Part shown: piece by piece, positions 31,786 through 40,770 of the stretch
Position numbering within the stretch: the stretch's first letter is position 1
Layout: every line of letters starts with the position of its first letter
Assembly: GCA_902765005.1 (NCBI GenBank)
Contig: CACWYB010000024.1
Coordinates: 1 to 55,540 of the forward strand
Reading direction: 5' to 3'
Length of the DNA: 55,540 nt
From: an uncultured Eubacteriales bacterium
GTDB lineage: Bacteria > Bacillota > Clostridia > Christensenellales > CAG-138
Notes under the pieces: model-generated
The model's input: the letters and a program-made list of their open reading frames with translations, nothing else
Told to the model about the DNA's origin: nothing
Database searches by the model: none
Position numbers and translations under genes: made by a program

Positions 31786-33137
31786 ATGGAAAAACAATAT
31801 GACGTGATCATCATCGGCGGCGGCCCCGGCGGCATCTATTCCGCCTACGAGCTCAAGAAGCTGGCGCCCGAAAAGCGGGTGGCCGTGTTCGAGGAGGGAC
31901 ACCCGCTGGAGAAGCGGCGCTGCCCCATCGACGGGGAGAAGATCAAGGCCTGCATCCGCTGCAAGACCTGCTCCATCATGTCCGGCTTCGGCGGCGCGGG
32001 GGCCTTCTCCGACGGCAAGTACAACATCACCAACGACTTCGGCGGCACCCTCTATGAGCACATCGGCAAGCGGGAAGCCCTGGAGCTGATGAAATATGTG
32101 GATTCCGTCAACATGGCCTACGGCGGGGAAGGGACCAAGCTCTATTCCACCGCCGGGACCCGGTTCAAGAAGCTGTGCATCGAGAACAAACTGAACCTGC
32201 TGGACGCCTCCGTCCGGCACCTGGGCACGGACATCAACTATGTGGTGCTGGAGAACCTGTTCGCCTACCTGAAGGATTCGGTGGACTTCTTCTTTGACAC
32301 GCCGGTGGCGGAGGTGACCGTGGAGGCGGGCGGCTACGCCGTGCACACCGGCCGGGGCGACTACGGCTGCGACAGGCTCATCATCTCCGTGGGCCGCAGC
32401 GGCAGCAAGTGGATGGAGGGGATCTGCAAGAAGCTTGACATCCCCACCCACAGCAACCGGGTGGATCTGGGGGTCCGGGTGGAGCTGCCGGCGGTGGTCT
32501 TTTCCCACCTGACCGACGAGCTCTATGAGAGCAAGATCGTGTACCGGACGGAGAAGTTTGAGGACAACGTGCGCACCTTCTGCATGAACCCCAACGGCAT
32601 CGTGGTCACGGAGAACACCAACGGCATCGTCACCGTCAACGGCCACAGCTACGAGCGGGAGGACATGCACACCTGGTGAGCAAGCACTTCACCGAGCCCT
32701 TCAACGACAGCAACCTCTACGGCGAGAGCATCGCCCGGCTCTCCAACATGCTGGCCGGCGGCGTCATGGTCCAGCGATTCGGGGACCTGGTCCGGGGCCG
32801 CAGGAGCACCGTGAAGCGGATCGAGAAGGGGCTGGTGACGCCCACCCTGGCGGCCACCCCCGGGGACCTTTCCCTGGTGCTGCCCAAGCGGATTTTGGAC
32901 GGGATCATCGAGATGATCTACGCCCTGGACAAGATCGCGCCGGGCACCGCCAACGACGACACCCTGCTCTACGGCGTGGAGGTGAAGTTCTACAACATGG
33001 AGGTGGACCTGGACGAAAACCTCATGACTCGGTATCCGGGCCTGTACATCATCGGCGACGGCAGCGGCATCACCCACAGCCTGTCCCACGCCTCCGCGTC
33101 CGGGGTATTCGTGGCCAGAAGGATAGCCGAAGAATAA
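31786..33137 (+). pseudogene. FAD-dependent NAD(P)-type oxidoreductase, frame broken by a short deletion
   Basis: The gene starts at 31786 (AGGAGG eight bases upstream) with a clear FAD-binding Rossmann motif GGGPGGIYSAYELKKL. Frame 1 runs to 32679 and ends VNGHSYEREDMHTW-stop. From about 32676 the protein goes on in another frame as LVSKHFTEPFNDSNLYGESIARLSNMLAGG and ends with the second FAD motif GLYIIGDGSGITHSLSHASASG. In the family the two pieces are joined by a TxNTNFALLVS segment; the NTNFAL part is missing, which fits a deletion of about 22 bases at 32675. The full protein would be about 458 residues. Either a pseudogene or a sequence error. Confidence 0.8.
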
Positions 33138-33148
33138 CGGCTTTTCTT

Positions 33149-33287
33149 GCGACTTTTTTCTCTTCGGTGAAGAGAAAAAAGTCGCCCAAAAAAGAGAAGC
33201 TCAGGAAGAGAAATGGGGTTAGATGAAGAAAAAACGATTCTCTTCCTAAAGTTCTTTGGGTCTCACCTTTTCTTTCAAAAAGGTGAG
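33149..33287 (+). repeat. bipartite intergenic hairpin repeat, copy 5 (A then B)
   Basis: Hairpin A is a perfect 17-bp stem GCGACTTTTTTCTCTTC - GGT - GAAGAGAAAAAAGTCGC (33149-33185). The CTAAAGTTCTTTGGG box follows at 33246. Hairpin B is CTCACCTTTT / AAAAGGTGAG (33262-33287). The GAAGCTTTCAAT tail comes next. Confidence 0.8.
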
Positions 33288-33317
33288 GAAGCTTTCAATC
33301 TTTCCTTTAAAAGAAAC

Positions 33318-34277
33318 ATGAAAAAGGTAGCTATTCTGGCGAGAAATTATACGGATCAGCCGTCCCGGCGGCTGCTGACGGAGGCCGGCTTTCAGATCCT
33401 GCCCCAGCCCGCCGCGGAGCTGGGCGTCGGCGCAGGGGGCGAGCAGCTGCTACCCTTTGTTCAGGACGCGGACGCGGTCATCGCGGGCCTGGAGAGCTAC
33501 TCGGCGGACCTGCTGGAAAGGTGCCCCAACCTGAAGCTGATCTCCCGCCGGGGCATCGGCTACGATTCCGTGGACGTGGCGGCCTGCCGTCGGCTGGGCA
33601 TCGCCGTGGCGCGGACCGTGGGCCAGGTGGAAGGGGCCGTGGCGGAGCATCTGATGGCCTTGCTCCTCCATTTTGCCCGCAGCATCCAGCGGGAAAACGA
33701 GCAGATGCACCGGGGCATCTGGGATCGAAAGATGAGCCTGGGCGCCAAGAACCGGACCTTGGGCCTGGTGGGCTTCGGCGGCATCGGCAAGGAGCTGGCC
33801 CGCCGCGCCCGGGCCTTCGATATGCGCATCCTCTACACCTGCCGCCATCCCGATCCCAAGTGGGCGGACGCGTACGGCGTGCAGTATGCGCCCCTGGACG
33901 AGCTGCTCCGGGAGAGCGATTTTGTTTCCGTGTGCGTGCCCCTGACGGCGGAAACGGAGAATATGTTCGACGGGGCCACCTTTCAAAAGATGAAGCCGGG
34001 GAGCTACTTTCTCAACGCGGCCCGCAGCCCCATCATGGACGTCATGGCCCTGAAGGCGGCGGTGGAGAGCGGCCATCTGGGCGGCGCCGCTGTGGACGTG
34101 TTTCCCTACGAGCCCTGCACGGATTCCCCTCTTGTGGGCGTGAAAAACATCGTGCTGACGCCTCACACGGCCCCCTTCACCACGGAAAACTTCCTGCAGA
34201 TGAACCGGGCCGCCGCCCAGAACGTGATCGATCACTTTTCCGGCACCCTGCCGCCCCGCTGCTACATAACCGGCTAA
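33318..34277 (+). CDS. D-isomer-specific 2-hydroxyacid dehydrogenase (phosphoglycerate dehydrogenase-like)
   Basis: 319 residues from the ATG at 33318 (MKKVAILARNYTD); an earlier in-frame ATG lies in repeat DNA and is rejected. The NAD-binding motif is GLVGFGGIGKELARRA (about 149-164), the substrate-binding region is SRRGIGYDSVD (about 76-86), and the catalytic histidine lies in LTPHTAPFT (about 281-289). It reduces a 2-keto acid or oxidises a D-2-hydroxy acid with NAD. Without an ACT domain it is shorter than SerA, so serine synthesis is only one option. The ribosome site is weak (AAAAGAAAC). Confidence 0.85.
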   Translation: MKKVAILARNYTDQPSRRLLTEAGFQILPQPAAELGVGAGGEQLLPFVQDADAVIAGLESYSADLLERCPNLKLISRRGIGYDSVDVAACRRLGIAVARTVGQVEGAVAEHLMALLLHFARSIQRENEQMHRGIWDRKMSLGAKNRTLGLVGFGGIGKELARRARAFDMRILYTCRHPDPKWADAYGVQYAPLDELLRESDFVSVCVPLTAETENMFDGATFQKMKPGSYFLNAARSPIMDVMALKAAVESGHLGGAAVDVFPYEPCTDSPLVGVKNIVLTPHTAPFTTENFLQMNRAAAQNVIDHFSGTLPPRCYITG

Positions 34278-34332
34278 CCGCCGGAGCATCGATGCTTGGG
34301 CAGGGTTGGCTGCGTCGGTAAAGTTCTTTTGG

Positions 34333-34360
34333 GTCCCTTTTCTTGCAGAAGAAAAGGGAC
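34333..34360 (+). repeat. intergenic hairpin repeat, module B only (copy 6)
   Basis: Perfect stem GTCCCTTTTCTT - GCAG - AAGAAAAGGGAC. It is preceded by GGTAAAGTTCTTTTGGG and followed by GAGGCTTTCAATA, the conserved outer boxes of module B. It ends 39 bases before the galactanase ATG. Confidence 0.75.
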
Positions 34361-34399
34361 GAGGCTTTCAATAAAATCCTTGTAAGGCGGAGGAAAAAC

Positions 34400-36337
34400 A
34401 TGAAACGCATTGTGACCGTTGTGCTTGCCCTGGCCCTGCTGGTGGGCTGTGCCGCAGGCGGCAAGGTCGAAAGCAAGAAGGAGGCTCAGTCCGTGACAAG
34501 CGACACCCTATATGTACAGAAGGTGGAGGGCCTTCGGGACGATTTCATCCTGGGGGCGGATGTGTCCAGCCTTCTGGCCCAGGAAAACAGCGGCGTGGTC
34601 TACAGGGGCTTCGACGGCACGGAGCAGGACATGCTCAAAGTCCTGGCGGACAACGGCGTGAACTACATCCGGGTCCGGGTGTGGGTGGACCCCTTCGACA
34701 AGGACGGCCACGGCTACGGCGGCGGCAACTGCACCGCCCAGACCGCCGGCATCCTGGGCGCACGGGCGGCCCAATACGGCATGAAGCTGCTGGTGGATTT
34801 CCACTACTCCGATTTCTGGGCAGACCCGGCCAAGCAGCAGACCCCCAAGGCCTGGCAGGGGCTTTCCATCGACGAGAAGGCCCAGAAGGTGCAGGCCTAT
34901 ACCGCCGAGAGCCTGCAAACCATCCGGGACGCCGGGGCGGATATCGGCATGGTGCAGATCGGGAACGAGACCACCAAGGGCATCTGCGGAGAGATCGCCG
35001 TGCCCAAGATGTGCGCCATCTACCGGGCGGGGGCGGAGGCCGTTCGCGCCTTCGATGCCAGCATCCTCATCGCCGTCCACTTCACCAATCCGGAGGCGGG
35101 AAACTACTCGAAGCTGGCCTATATGCTCTCCAGCAACCAGGTGGACTACGATGTGTTCGCCACCTCCTACTACCCCTACTGGCACGGCACCCTGGAGAAT
35201 CTGAAGGAGCAGCTATCCACCGTGGCGGAGAAGTATGATAAAAAAGTTATGGTGGCGGAGACCCAGTGGGCCTACACCGCGGAGGATGGGGACAACAGCG
35301 CCAACTCCATCGGCGAGGAGCTCAAGTACGAAAAGCCCTACCCCTTCACCGTTCAGGGTCAGAGCCGGGAGCTGCGGGACGTGATCGACACCGTGGCCTC
35401 CCTGGAAAAGGGCGTGGGCGTGTTCTATTGGGAAGCGGGCTGGATCCCCGTGCCCGGCGCCGCCTATGAGGACCGGTTCCCCCTGTGGGAGGAGCACGGC
35501 AGCGGCTGGGCCAGCAGCTTTGCGGCGGAATATGACCCGGACGATGCGGGCAAGTATTACGGCGGCAGCGCCTGCGACAACCAGGCCCTTTTCGATTTTG
35601 AGGGGAACCCGCTGGAATCCCTGAAGACCTTTGCCCTGGTGAGGACCGGGAACGAGATCGCCCCCCATGCGGACGCCCTGGACAGCGCGGTGGTCACCGT
35701 GCGGGTGGGGGAGAGCTTTGCCCTGCCCGAAACCGTGTCCGCCATCTTCACCGACGGGTCCCGGGCCGAGGCCGCCGTCACGTGGGACGCGGCCGAAGAG
35801 GCCCAGGTGAGCACGGACGCGGTGGGCAAGTTTGTGGTCCATGGCCAGGGGGATGGGCAGGCGGCCCTGTGCTATGTGAACGTGGTGGAGGCCAACTACC
35901 TGGAGAACTACAGCTTTGAGGGCGAGGATCGGTCCATGTGGCAGATCATCCCCCTTGCCGACGGGGAGCAGGCTGATTTTCAGATCAAGGCCACCGACGC
36001 TTTCTCCGGGGAGGCATCTCTCCACTTCTGGAACGGCACCGCCGTGGAATTCAAATGCGAGCAGACCGTGAAGGACCTGCCCGAGGGCACCTGGCGCGTC
36101 AGCGTGCAGGGGCAGGGCGGCGACGTGGGGGACGACGCGGACATCCAGCTCTACGTTATCTCCGACGGCCAAACCTACACCGCGCCCATGACCTTCCATG
36201 GCTGGGTCAACTGGCAGGAGGCCCTCATCGAAAACATCCCCTGCCAGAGCCGTGAGATCACCGTGGGCGTCTACGTCCGCTGCCAGGGCGGCGGCTGGGG
36301 CACCTTCGACGATTTCCTGTTGAATCCGGAGAAATAA
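34400..36337 (+). CDS. ganB: secreted GH53 endo-beta-1,4-galactanase with Ig-like and C-terminal beta-sandwich (CBM61-like) domains
   Basis: 645 residues. Lipoprotein signal MKRIVTVVLALALLVGC (C17). The GH53 domain (about 45-385) has DVSSLLAQE, DNGVNYIRVRVWVDP, LVDFHYSDFWADP, the acid/base E190 in QIGNET and nucleophile E287 in MVAETQW. Residues about 430-500 form a bacterial Ig-like (Big_4) domain. The last 140 residues (NYSFEGEDRSMW ... GWGTFDDFLL) resemble a galactan-binding CBM61. It should cut pectic galactan outside the cell. GGAGG precedes the ATG. The GH2 beta-galactosidase at 47441-49810 could finish the products. Confidence 0.9.
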   Translation: MKRIVTVVLALALLVGCAAGGKVESKKEAQSVTSDTLYVQKVEGLRDDFILGADVSSLLAQENSGVVYRGFDGTEQDMLKVLADNGVNYIRVRVWVDPFDKDGHGYGGGNCTAQTAGILGARAAQYGMKLLVDFHYSDFWADPAKQQTPKAWQGLSIDEKAQKVQAYTAESLQTIRDAGADIGMVQIGNETTKGICGEIAVPKMCAIYRAGAEAVRAFDASILIAVHFTNPEAGNYSKLAYMLSSNQVDYDVFATSYYPYWHGTLENLKEQLSTVAEKYDKKVMVAETQWAYTAEDGDNSANSIGEELKYEKPYPFTVQGQSRELRDVIDTVASLEKGVGVFYWEAGWIPVPGAAYEDRFPLWEEHGSGWASSFAAEYDPDDAGKYYGGSACDNQALFDFEGNPLESLKTFALVRTGNEIAPHADALDSAVVTVRVGESFALPETVSAIFTDGSRAEAAVTWDAAEEAQVSTDAVGKFVVHGQGDGQAALCYVNVVEANYLENYSFEGEDRSMWQIIPLADGEQADFQIKATDAFSGEASLHFWNGTAVEFKCEQTVKDLPEGTWRVSVQGQGGDVGDDADIQLYVISDGQTYTAPMTFHGWVNWQEALIENIPCQSREITVGVYVRCQGGGWGTFDDFLLNPEK

Positions 36338-36352
36338 AAAAGGCTTTCCTTT

Positions 36353-36440
36353 GCCGCTTTTTCTCTTTGGGCTAAAGAGAAAAAACGGCGGAAAAAGAGA
36401 AATGCAGGAAGGGATAGAGGGGATCCCTTCCTGTGTTTTT
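36353..36440 (+). repeat. intergenic repeat module A (copy 7) plus terminator
   Basis: Hairpin A at 36353-36389 (GCCGCTTTTTCTCTTT / AAAGAGAAAAAACGGC). It is followed by a perfect 11-bp terminator stem CAGGAAGGGAT ... ATCCCTTCCTG and GTTTTT (36405-36440). Confidence 0.75.
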
Positions 36441-36514
36441 GGGTTCGTAAGATTTTGGGTGGGCTTTCCTTTGGATGGGTGCGGGGTAGACATGAAAAAA
36501 TGAGAAAATACCCC

Positions 36515-36546
36515 TTGACACATGATACTATGCGTAGTATAGTATC
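36515..36546 (+). promoter_or_regulatory. padR promoter with overlapping dyad operator
   Basis: TTGACA (36515-36520), exact 17-base spacer, TATAGT (36538-36543). The dyads ATACTA - TGCG - TAGTAT (36525-36540) and GATACTA...TAGTATC (36524-36546) fill the spacer and -10 box. PadR-family repressors commonly bind such sites at their own promoter. Confidence 0.75.
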
Positions 36547-36569
36547 ACGCGAAGGGAGGCATGTGACGT

Positions 36570-36884
36570 ATGGATGTTCAAATGAAGCGCGGGATGCTGG
36601 ACGTGTGCGTCCTGGCCGCCATACAGTCGGAGGATTCCTATGGGTATCAGATCATCAAGGATGTGAAGCCCTATGTGGAGATCTCCGAATCCACCCTCTA
36701 CCCCATTTTGCGGCGGCTGGAGGAGGGGCGGCTGCTGACGGTCCGCTCCGTGGAGCACAACGGGCGGCTGCGAAAGTATTACCACATCACCGATGCCGGC
36801 CGGGCCCGGATCGAAGAATTCAAGGGGGACTGGAAGGAGATGGAATCCATCTACCGGTTCATAATTAGGGAGGGAGACAAATGA
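36570..36884 (+). CDS. padR: PadR-family transcriptional regulator
   Basis: 104 residues. The pattern KRGMLDVCVLAAIQSEDSYGYQIIKDVKPYVEISESTLYPILRRLEEGRLL is the PadR winged-helix domain; RKYYHITDAGRARIEEF is the wing. With no long C-terminal domain it belongs to the short subfamily 2. GAAGGGAGG lies 10 bases before the ATG. It overlaps the DUF1700 gene by ATGA and should repress its own operon through the dyad over the promoter. Confidence 0.93.
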   Translation: MDVQMKRGMLDVCVLAAIQSEDSYGYQIIKDVKPYVEISESTLYPILRRLEEGRLLTVRSVEHNGRLRKYYHITDAGRARIEEFKGDWKEMESIYRFIIREGDK

Positions 36885-37492
36885 GCAGGGACGCATTCAT
36901 CGGGGAGCTGCGCCACAGGATGGCGGGCCTGCCCCAGCAGACCGTGGAGCGCACGGTGGAGTATTACAGCGAGCTGATCGCCGATTCCGTGGAGGATGGG
37001 CTCAGCGAGGAGGAGGCCGTTGCCCGGCTGGGTTCCCTGGACGAGATCGTGGCCAATGTGGTCAAGGATACGCCCCTCACCCAGATCGTGCAAACCCGGG
37101 TCCAGGAGAAGAAGGCCAAGGGCGTGTCCGGCTGGGTGATCCTGCTGCTGGTGCTGGGGGCGCCGGTGTGGCTGCCGCTGCTCATCGCGGTGCTGGCGGT
37201 CATCTTCGCTTTGTACATCGCCCTGTGGGCGGTGGTCGTCAGCCTGTGGGCGGCGGTGGCGGCGGTGATCCTCGCCGGTATCGCGGCCATCGTGGGCGGC
37301 ATCGTGGAGCTGTGCCGGCTGCACCTTGCGCAAGGGCTGGTGCTGCTGGGCGGCGGGCTCATGTGCCTGGGGCTGTGCGTGGTGGCGTTTCTGCTGATGA
37401 AGCTCATCACCCTGGGCACGGTGAAGCTGTGCAAGCTCCTGTGGACGGGAGTCAAATCACTGTTTGTGGGTAAAGGGGGAAAGAAGGCATGA
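36881..37492 (+). CDS. DUF1700 membrane protein
   Basis: 203 residues. The N-terminal 70 residues (FIGELRHRMAGLPQQTVERTVEYYSELIADSVEDGLSEEEAVARLG) are the DUF1700 HAAS-type helical domain; four to five hydrophobic segments follow (about 78-185). The PadR-DUF1700-DUF4097 trio is a common Firmicutes operon thought to sense envelope stress; the exact job is not known. It overlaps both neighbours by four bases. Confidence 0.88.
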   Translation: MSRDAFIGELRHRMAGLPQQTVERTVEYYSELIADSVEDGLSEEEAVARLGSLDEIVANVVKDTPLTQIVQTRVQEKKAKGVSGWVILLLVLGAPVWLPLLIAVLAVIFALYIALWAVVVSLWAAVAAVILAGIAAIVGGIVELCRLHLAQGLVLLGGGLMCLGLCVVAFLLMKLITLGTVKLCKLLWTGVKSLFVGKGGKKA

Positions 37493-38337
37493 AAAAAACT
37501 ATGATCGCCCTGCTTATCGCCGTGCTGGTGGTGGCCATTGGCGCGGGGCTGTGCTTCGCAGGGCTCAGCACCGTGGGATTCAAATTCAGGAACCTGGACA
37601 GGACGGAGTATAGGAAGCACACCTACACCCTGGCGGAGCCGTTTGATCGGATCGACATCAAGGGCTACACCGCGGATGTAGACATCGTGGCGGCCCAGGG
37701 GGACACAAGGGAAGTGGTCGTCTTTGAGAGCGAGCGGGAGAAGTACACCGTCAGCGTGGAGGACGGCTGTCTCACCATCCGGCCCGTGGACGAGGGGAAG
37801 AGCCGCTGGTTCCTCTTCGGCTTCCACTTCAAGGGCCCTCGGATCACCCTGACCGTGCCCCAGGGAGTCTATGAGCTGCTGCAGGTGGTGCTGGACACCG
37901 GGGATCTGGCGGTGAGCGACCTGGCTGTGGAAACGGTGTTGGTGAATCTGGACACGGGCCGGGCCGAGATCAACGGCCTTCAAACGACGAGCATCGCGGC
38001 CCACAGCGACACCGGTGACCTGCGCCTTAGCGACATGACCCCCGCTCAGGTGGAACTGAGCGTGGACACGGGCAAGATCGAGCTGGTGAACCTGATCTGC
38101 TCCGGGGACATCCGCTGCGAAAGCTCCACCGGCGATATCCGGCTCACGGACGTGGACGGGGCGAACCTCTATCTTTCCGCCTCCACCGGGGACATCACCG
38201 GCACCGTTCGGACGCAGAAGGTGTTTTCTGCCGAGAGCTCCACGGGGAAGGTGTCCGTGCCTGACACCGCCGCCGGCGGCCGCTGCGAGGCCGAGACCAG
38301 CACGGGGGACATTCGGCTGAGCATCAGCGGAGAGTAA
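37489..38337 (+). CDS. DUF4097 beta-helix-like envelope protein
   Basis: 282 residues with an N-terminal membrane anchor (about 4-24) and then a run of short beta repeats: VVLDTGDLAVSDL, NLDTGRAEINGL, HSDTGDLRLSDM, SVDTGKIELVNL, ESSTGDIRLTDV, SASTGDITGTV. The recurring (D/S)TGxx(x)(L/I) unit every 18-22 residues is typical of DUF4097 (putative adhesin/LiaG-like) proteins. It is last in the PadR operon and is likely displayed outside the membrane. Confidence 0.88.
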   Translation: MKKTMIALLIAVLVVAIGAGLCFAGLSTVGFKFRNLDRTEYRKHTYTLAEPFDRIDIKGYTADVDIVAAQGDTREVVVFESEREKYTVSVEDGCLTIRPVDEGKSRWFLFGFHFKGPRITLTVPQGVYELLQVVLDTGDLAVSDLAVETVLVNLDTGRAEINGLQTTSIAAHSDTGDLRLSDMTPAQVELSVDTGKIELVNLICSGDIRCESSTGDIRLTDVDGANLYLSASTGDITGTVRTQKVFSAESSTGKVSVPDTAAGGRCEAETSTGDIRLSISGE

Positions 38338-38351
38338 GTAACCTTTGTTTT

Positions 38352-38488
38352 GCCGCTTTTTCTTTTCAGAAGAAAAGAAAAAGCGGCGGAAAAAGAAAAG
38401 CTTAGGAAGGGGGCATAGCCCTGTTTCCTAAGCTTTTTTGTATGGGTAAAGTTCTTTTGGGTGCACCTTTTCTTTCAAGAAAAGGTGC
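38352..38488 (+). repeat. bipartite intergenic hairpin repeat, copy 8 (A, terminator, B)
   Basis: Hairpin A is a perfect 16-bp stem GCCGCTTTTTCTTTTC - AGAA - GAAAAGAAAAAGCGGC. Terminator AAGCTTAGGAA ... TTCCTAAGCTT with T-run (38398-38439). Then GGTAAAGTTCTTTTGGG and hairpin B GCACCTTTTCTT - TC - AAGAAAAGGTGC (38463-38488). It separates convergent genes. Confidence 0.8.
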
Positions 38489-38498
38489 GGACTTTCTG

Positions 38499-40169
38499 TT
38501 AATTCCCTATCACTACGCTGGTTTGCCCGTCGAGTTCCAGGGTCGTTCCGTCGAGGGCGGCGGCGCCCAGACCGATGACGGCCCGGAGCGTGGAAAAGTC
38601 GCCGATTGCGGCCAGGTCGATGGTCTGGAGGCTGCGGCTGGGGTTATGGAGCACCAGCACGGACACCCCATCCAGGGTGGAAATAAAGCCGCCCACCTTC
38701 TTTCCTTCAATGGAAACGCTCGTATACTCGCCCCGGGCAATGGCCGGGTTCGCCTTGCGGATCATGATGAGCTTCTTGTAGTAGGTGTAGAGGCTGTTCG
38801 GGTCCTCGATCTGCTGCTTGACGCCTTCCTGGACCTGCTTATCCTTTCCGTAATCGGCGCCGGTGGGGTCCTTCACCGTGTTGCCGTCCCCCCAGAGCAT
38901 GGCGAGCCGCCGGTTGGCGTCGGTGTTGGCGCCGCCCCGGGAGCCCCGCATGCCCAGCTCCTCCCCGTAGTAGAGGAAGGGGGAGCCGGGGCCCAGAATA
39001 TACAGGTTGGCGGCCATCTGCATGTTTCCGGAAGCCACGGTCAGGGAGCCCGCGATCCGGTCCATGTCGTGGTTGGTGAGGAAGGGAACGTACATGGCGT
39101 CCGGGTTCTTGCCGCCCACGGCGTTCAGATATTTCTCCACATACTTGGCGTATTCCCCGGCGTTGCCCTGCTTGGCGGTCTCGGCGATGAGCCCCTCCAC
39201 CTGGGCCGCCGAGAAGTTGAAGCAATTGGTGGCCGGGTAGTAGAGGTTCGTGATCCCGTCCCCGTCCCAGACCTCCGCCACGGTGTACAATCCCGGGTAT
39301 TCAGCCCGCAGGGTGCTCAGATACTCGTCCCAATAGGCCACGCTCTGCTTGTGGTCCCCGTAGTAGATATACTTGGCGGCGTCGAACCGAAAGCCGTCCA
39401 CCCGGCGATCCAGGTAGTAGCGGGAGAGCTTTAAGATCTCCTCCCGCACGGCGGGATTGTCGTAGTTCAACTCGGGCATGCCGTCGTAGAAGTTGCACTC
39501 ATAATAGATGTTGGTGCCGCTCAAGGGGGAGAAGGCCCGGCCGGCGGGAGCGGCTTCGCCCTTGGTGTAATAGGAATAAAAATCGTAATAGGGGTCCGAG
39601 GGGTTGTTGTCCTTGTGGGCCTGGGTGAAGGATTTGAACCAGGGGCAGTCCTTGGCGGTGTGGTTGATGACCAGGTCCAGGATGATCTTCACGTCCCGGC
39701 TGTGGCAGAGGGAGATAAGGTCATCCAAATCCTTCTGACTGCCGAATTTGGGATCGATGGTATAATAGTCCGTCACATCATATTTGTGGTAAGAGGGGGA
39801 CTTGAAGATGGGGGAGAGCCAGATGCCCTCGATGCCCAGGGACTTGCCGGAGTTGGGGTCCCCGTCGTTGAGATAGTCAAACTTGTTGATGATGCCCCGC
39901 AGGTCCCCGATGCCGTCCCCGTCGGAATCGGCAAAGGAGCCAACGAAGATTTCGTAGAACACCCGGGCATTGTCCTTGGCGGCGCCGGCGCTCATGAGCA
40001 GGGGGTCGGAAACGATGTACTCCCCTTCGGGCCGGGCTGTGGCGGCGGGGGCCTCGGTGACGGTATCCTCGGCGGCAGGCGCCTGGCTCGTGCCCGCGCT
40101 CTGGACGCGAACACAGCCGGTGAGCAGCAGCAGGGCGGCCAAAAGGGAAACAAGGATGCGTTTGGTCAT
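38499..40169 (-). CDS. secreted GH13 alpha-amylase / neopullulanase-like lipoprotein
   Basis: 556 residues from the ATG at 40169 (AGGGGGATGAACCC upstream); signal MTKRILVSLLAALLLLTGC with lipobox C19. GH13 regions are visible: region I DLVINHT, region II GFRFDAAKY with nucleophile D263, region III AEVWDG with acid/base E299, region IV FLTNHDMDR with D368. A linker of about 40 residues precedes the catalytic domain and a short beta-sandwich C domain ends the protein. It should cleave alpha-1,4-glucans at the cell surface and feed the maltodextrin importer encoded at 41478-47343. Confidence 0.9.
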   Translation of the reverse strand: MTKRILVSLLAALLLLTGCVRVQSAGTSQAPAAEDTVTEAPAATARPEGEYIVSDPLLMSAGAAKDNARVFYEIFVGSFADSDGDGIGDLRGIINKFDYLNDGDPNSGKSLGIEGIWLSPIFKSPSYHKYDVTDYYTIDPKFGSQKDLDDLISLCHSRDVKIILDLVINHTAKDCPWFKSFTQAHKDNNPSDPYYDFYSYYTKGEAAPAGRAFSPLSGTNIYYECNFYDGMPELNYDNPAVREEILKLSRYYLDRRVDGFRFDAAKYIYYGDHKQSVAYWDEYLSTLRAEYPGLYTVAEVWDGDGITNLYYPATNCFNFSAAQVEGLIAETAKQGNAGEYAKYVEKYLNAVGGKNPDAMYVPFLTNHDMDRIAGSLTVASGNMQMAANLYILGPGSPFLYYGEELGMRGSRGGANTDANRRLAMLWGDGNTVKDPTGADYGKDKQVQEGVKQQIEDPNSLYTYYKKLIMIRKANPAIARGEYTSVSIEGKKVGGFISTLDGVSVLVLHNPSRSLQTIDLAAIGDFSTLRAVIGLGAAALDGTTLELDGQTSVVIGN

Positions 40170-40205
40170 GGGTTCATCCCCCTTTGCGGAAGGTTTTCTA
40201 CTTAT

Positions 40206-40234
40206 TGTATAGCCTTTGGGCAGGGGTTTGTCAA
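40206..40234 (-). promoter_or_regulatory. promoter of the GH13 gene
   Basis: Minus strand TTGACA, exact 17-base spacer, TATACA, 37 bases before the ATG. Confidence 0.75.
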
Positions 40235-40278
40235 GATGGGCCCTTTTCATCCGGGATAAAATGTGCTATATATGGAGC

Positions 40279-40770
40279 ATGGATAGGCAGGAACTGTATC
40301 GGCAAGAGGAACTGAAAACGGCGGTGGCGGCCCAAAAGCGGGTCCGCCTGGCCATGCGTATCGCGGGGGGCGCGGGGCTGCTGCTCTGCGTGGCGCTGTG
40401 CTGTTTTGCCACCCGGGATAACCAGCGGATCACCCTGCCGCTCACCGTGGGGGCGTCCGTCCTGTCCGGCTGGATCGTGGTCTTTCTCTCCCACAGCCGC
40501 TATGAGCTGGCCCGAGCCCGGGTCCGGCACACCGAAACCATGCTCACCGGTCCCCGGGAAACCTACACCGGCCGCTTTTCTCAGCAGGCCGGGGCCTACC
40601 GGGTGAAGGGCGGTGTGAGCATCCGCCGGGTGCGCCTTATGGAGGCGTATCATGAAACCGTGCTCACCGTCAGCGAGGAGAAGGCATCCCGGCTGCCGAA
40701 AGAATTCCAGGGGACGGTGGAAACGGTGTATGACTGCATCGTGGCCTTCCAAGAGGAGGGCGCAGCATGA
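40279..40770 (+). CDS. small membrane protein, function unknown
   Basis: 163 residues with two hydrophobic segments (about 27-43 and 54-71) and a soluble C-terminal half (ETYTGRFSQQAGAYRVKGGVSIRRVRLMEAYHETVLTVSEEKA). The start MDRQELYRQEELKTAV is chosen for its normal soluble N-terminus although only GGAGC lies close upstream. It overlaps the next gene by ATGA, so they are co-translated. No family recognised. It is divergent from the GH13 gene. Confidence 0.65.
   Translation: MDRQELYRQEELKTAVAAQKRVRLAMRIAGGAGLLLCVALCCFATRDNQRITLPLTVGASVLSGWIVVFLSHSRYELARARVRHTETMLTGPRETYTGRFSQQAGAYRVKGGVSIRRVRLMEAYHETVLTVSEEKASRLPKEFQGTVETVYDCIVAFQEEGAA

Noticed and set aside
34333-34360. Riboswitch upstream of the galactanase gene
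   Set aside because: The hairpin is module B of the intergenic repeat family, also found between convergent genes, and no known riboswitch core is visible.
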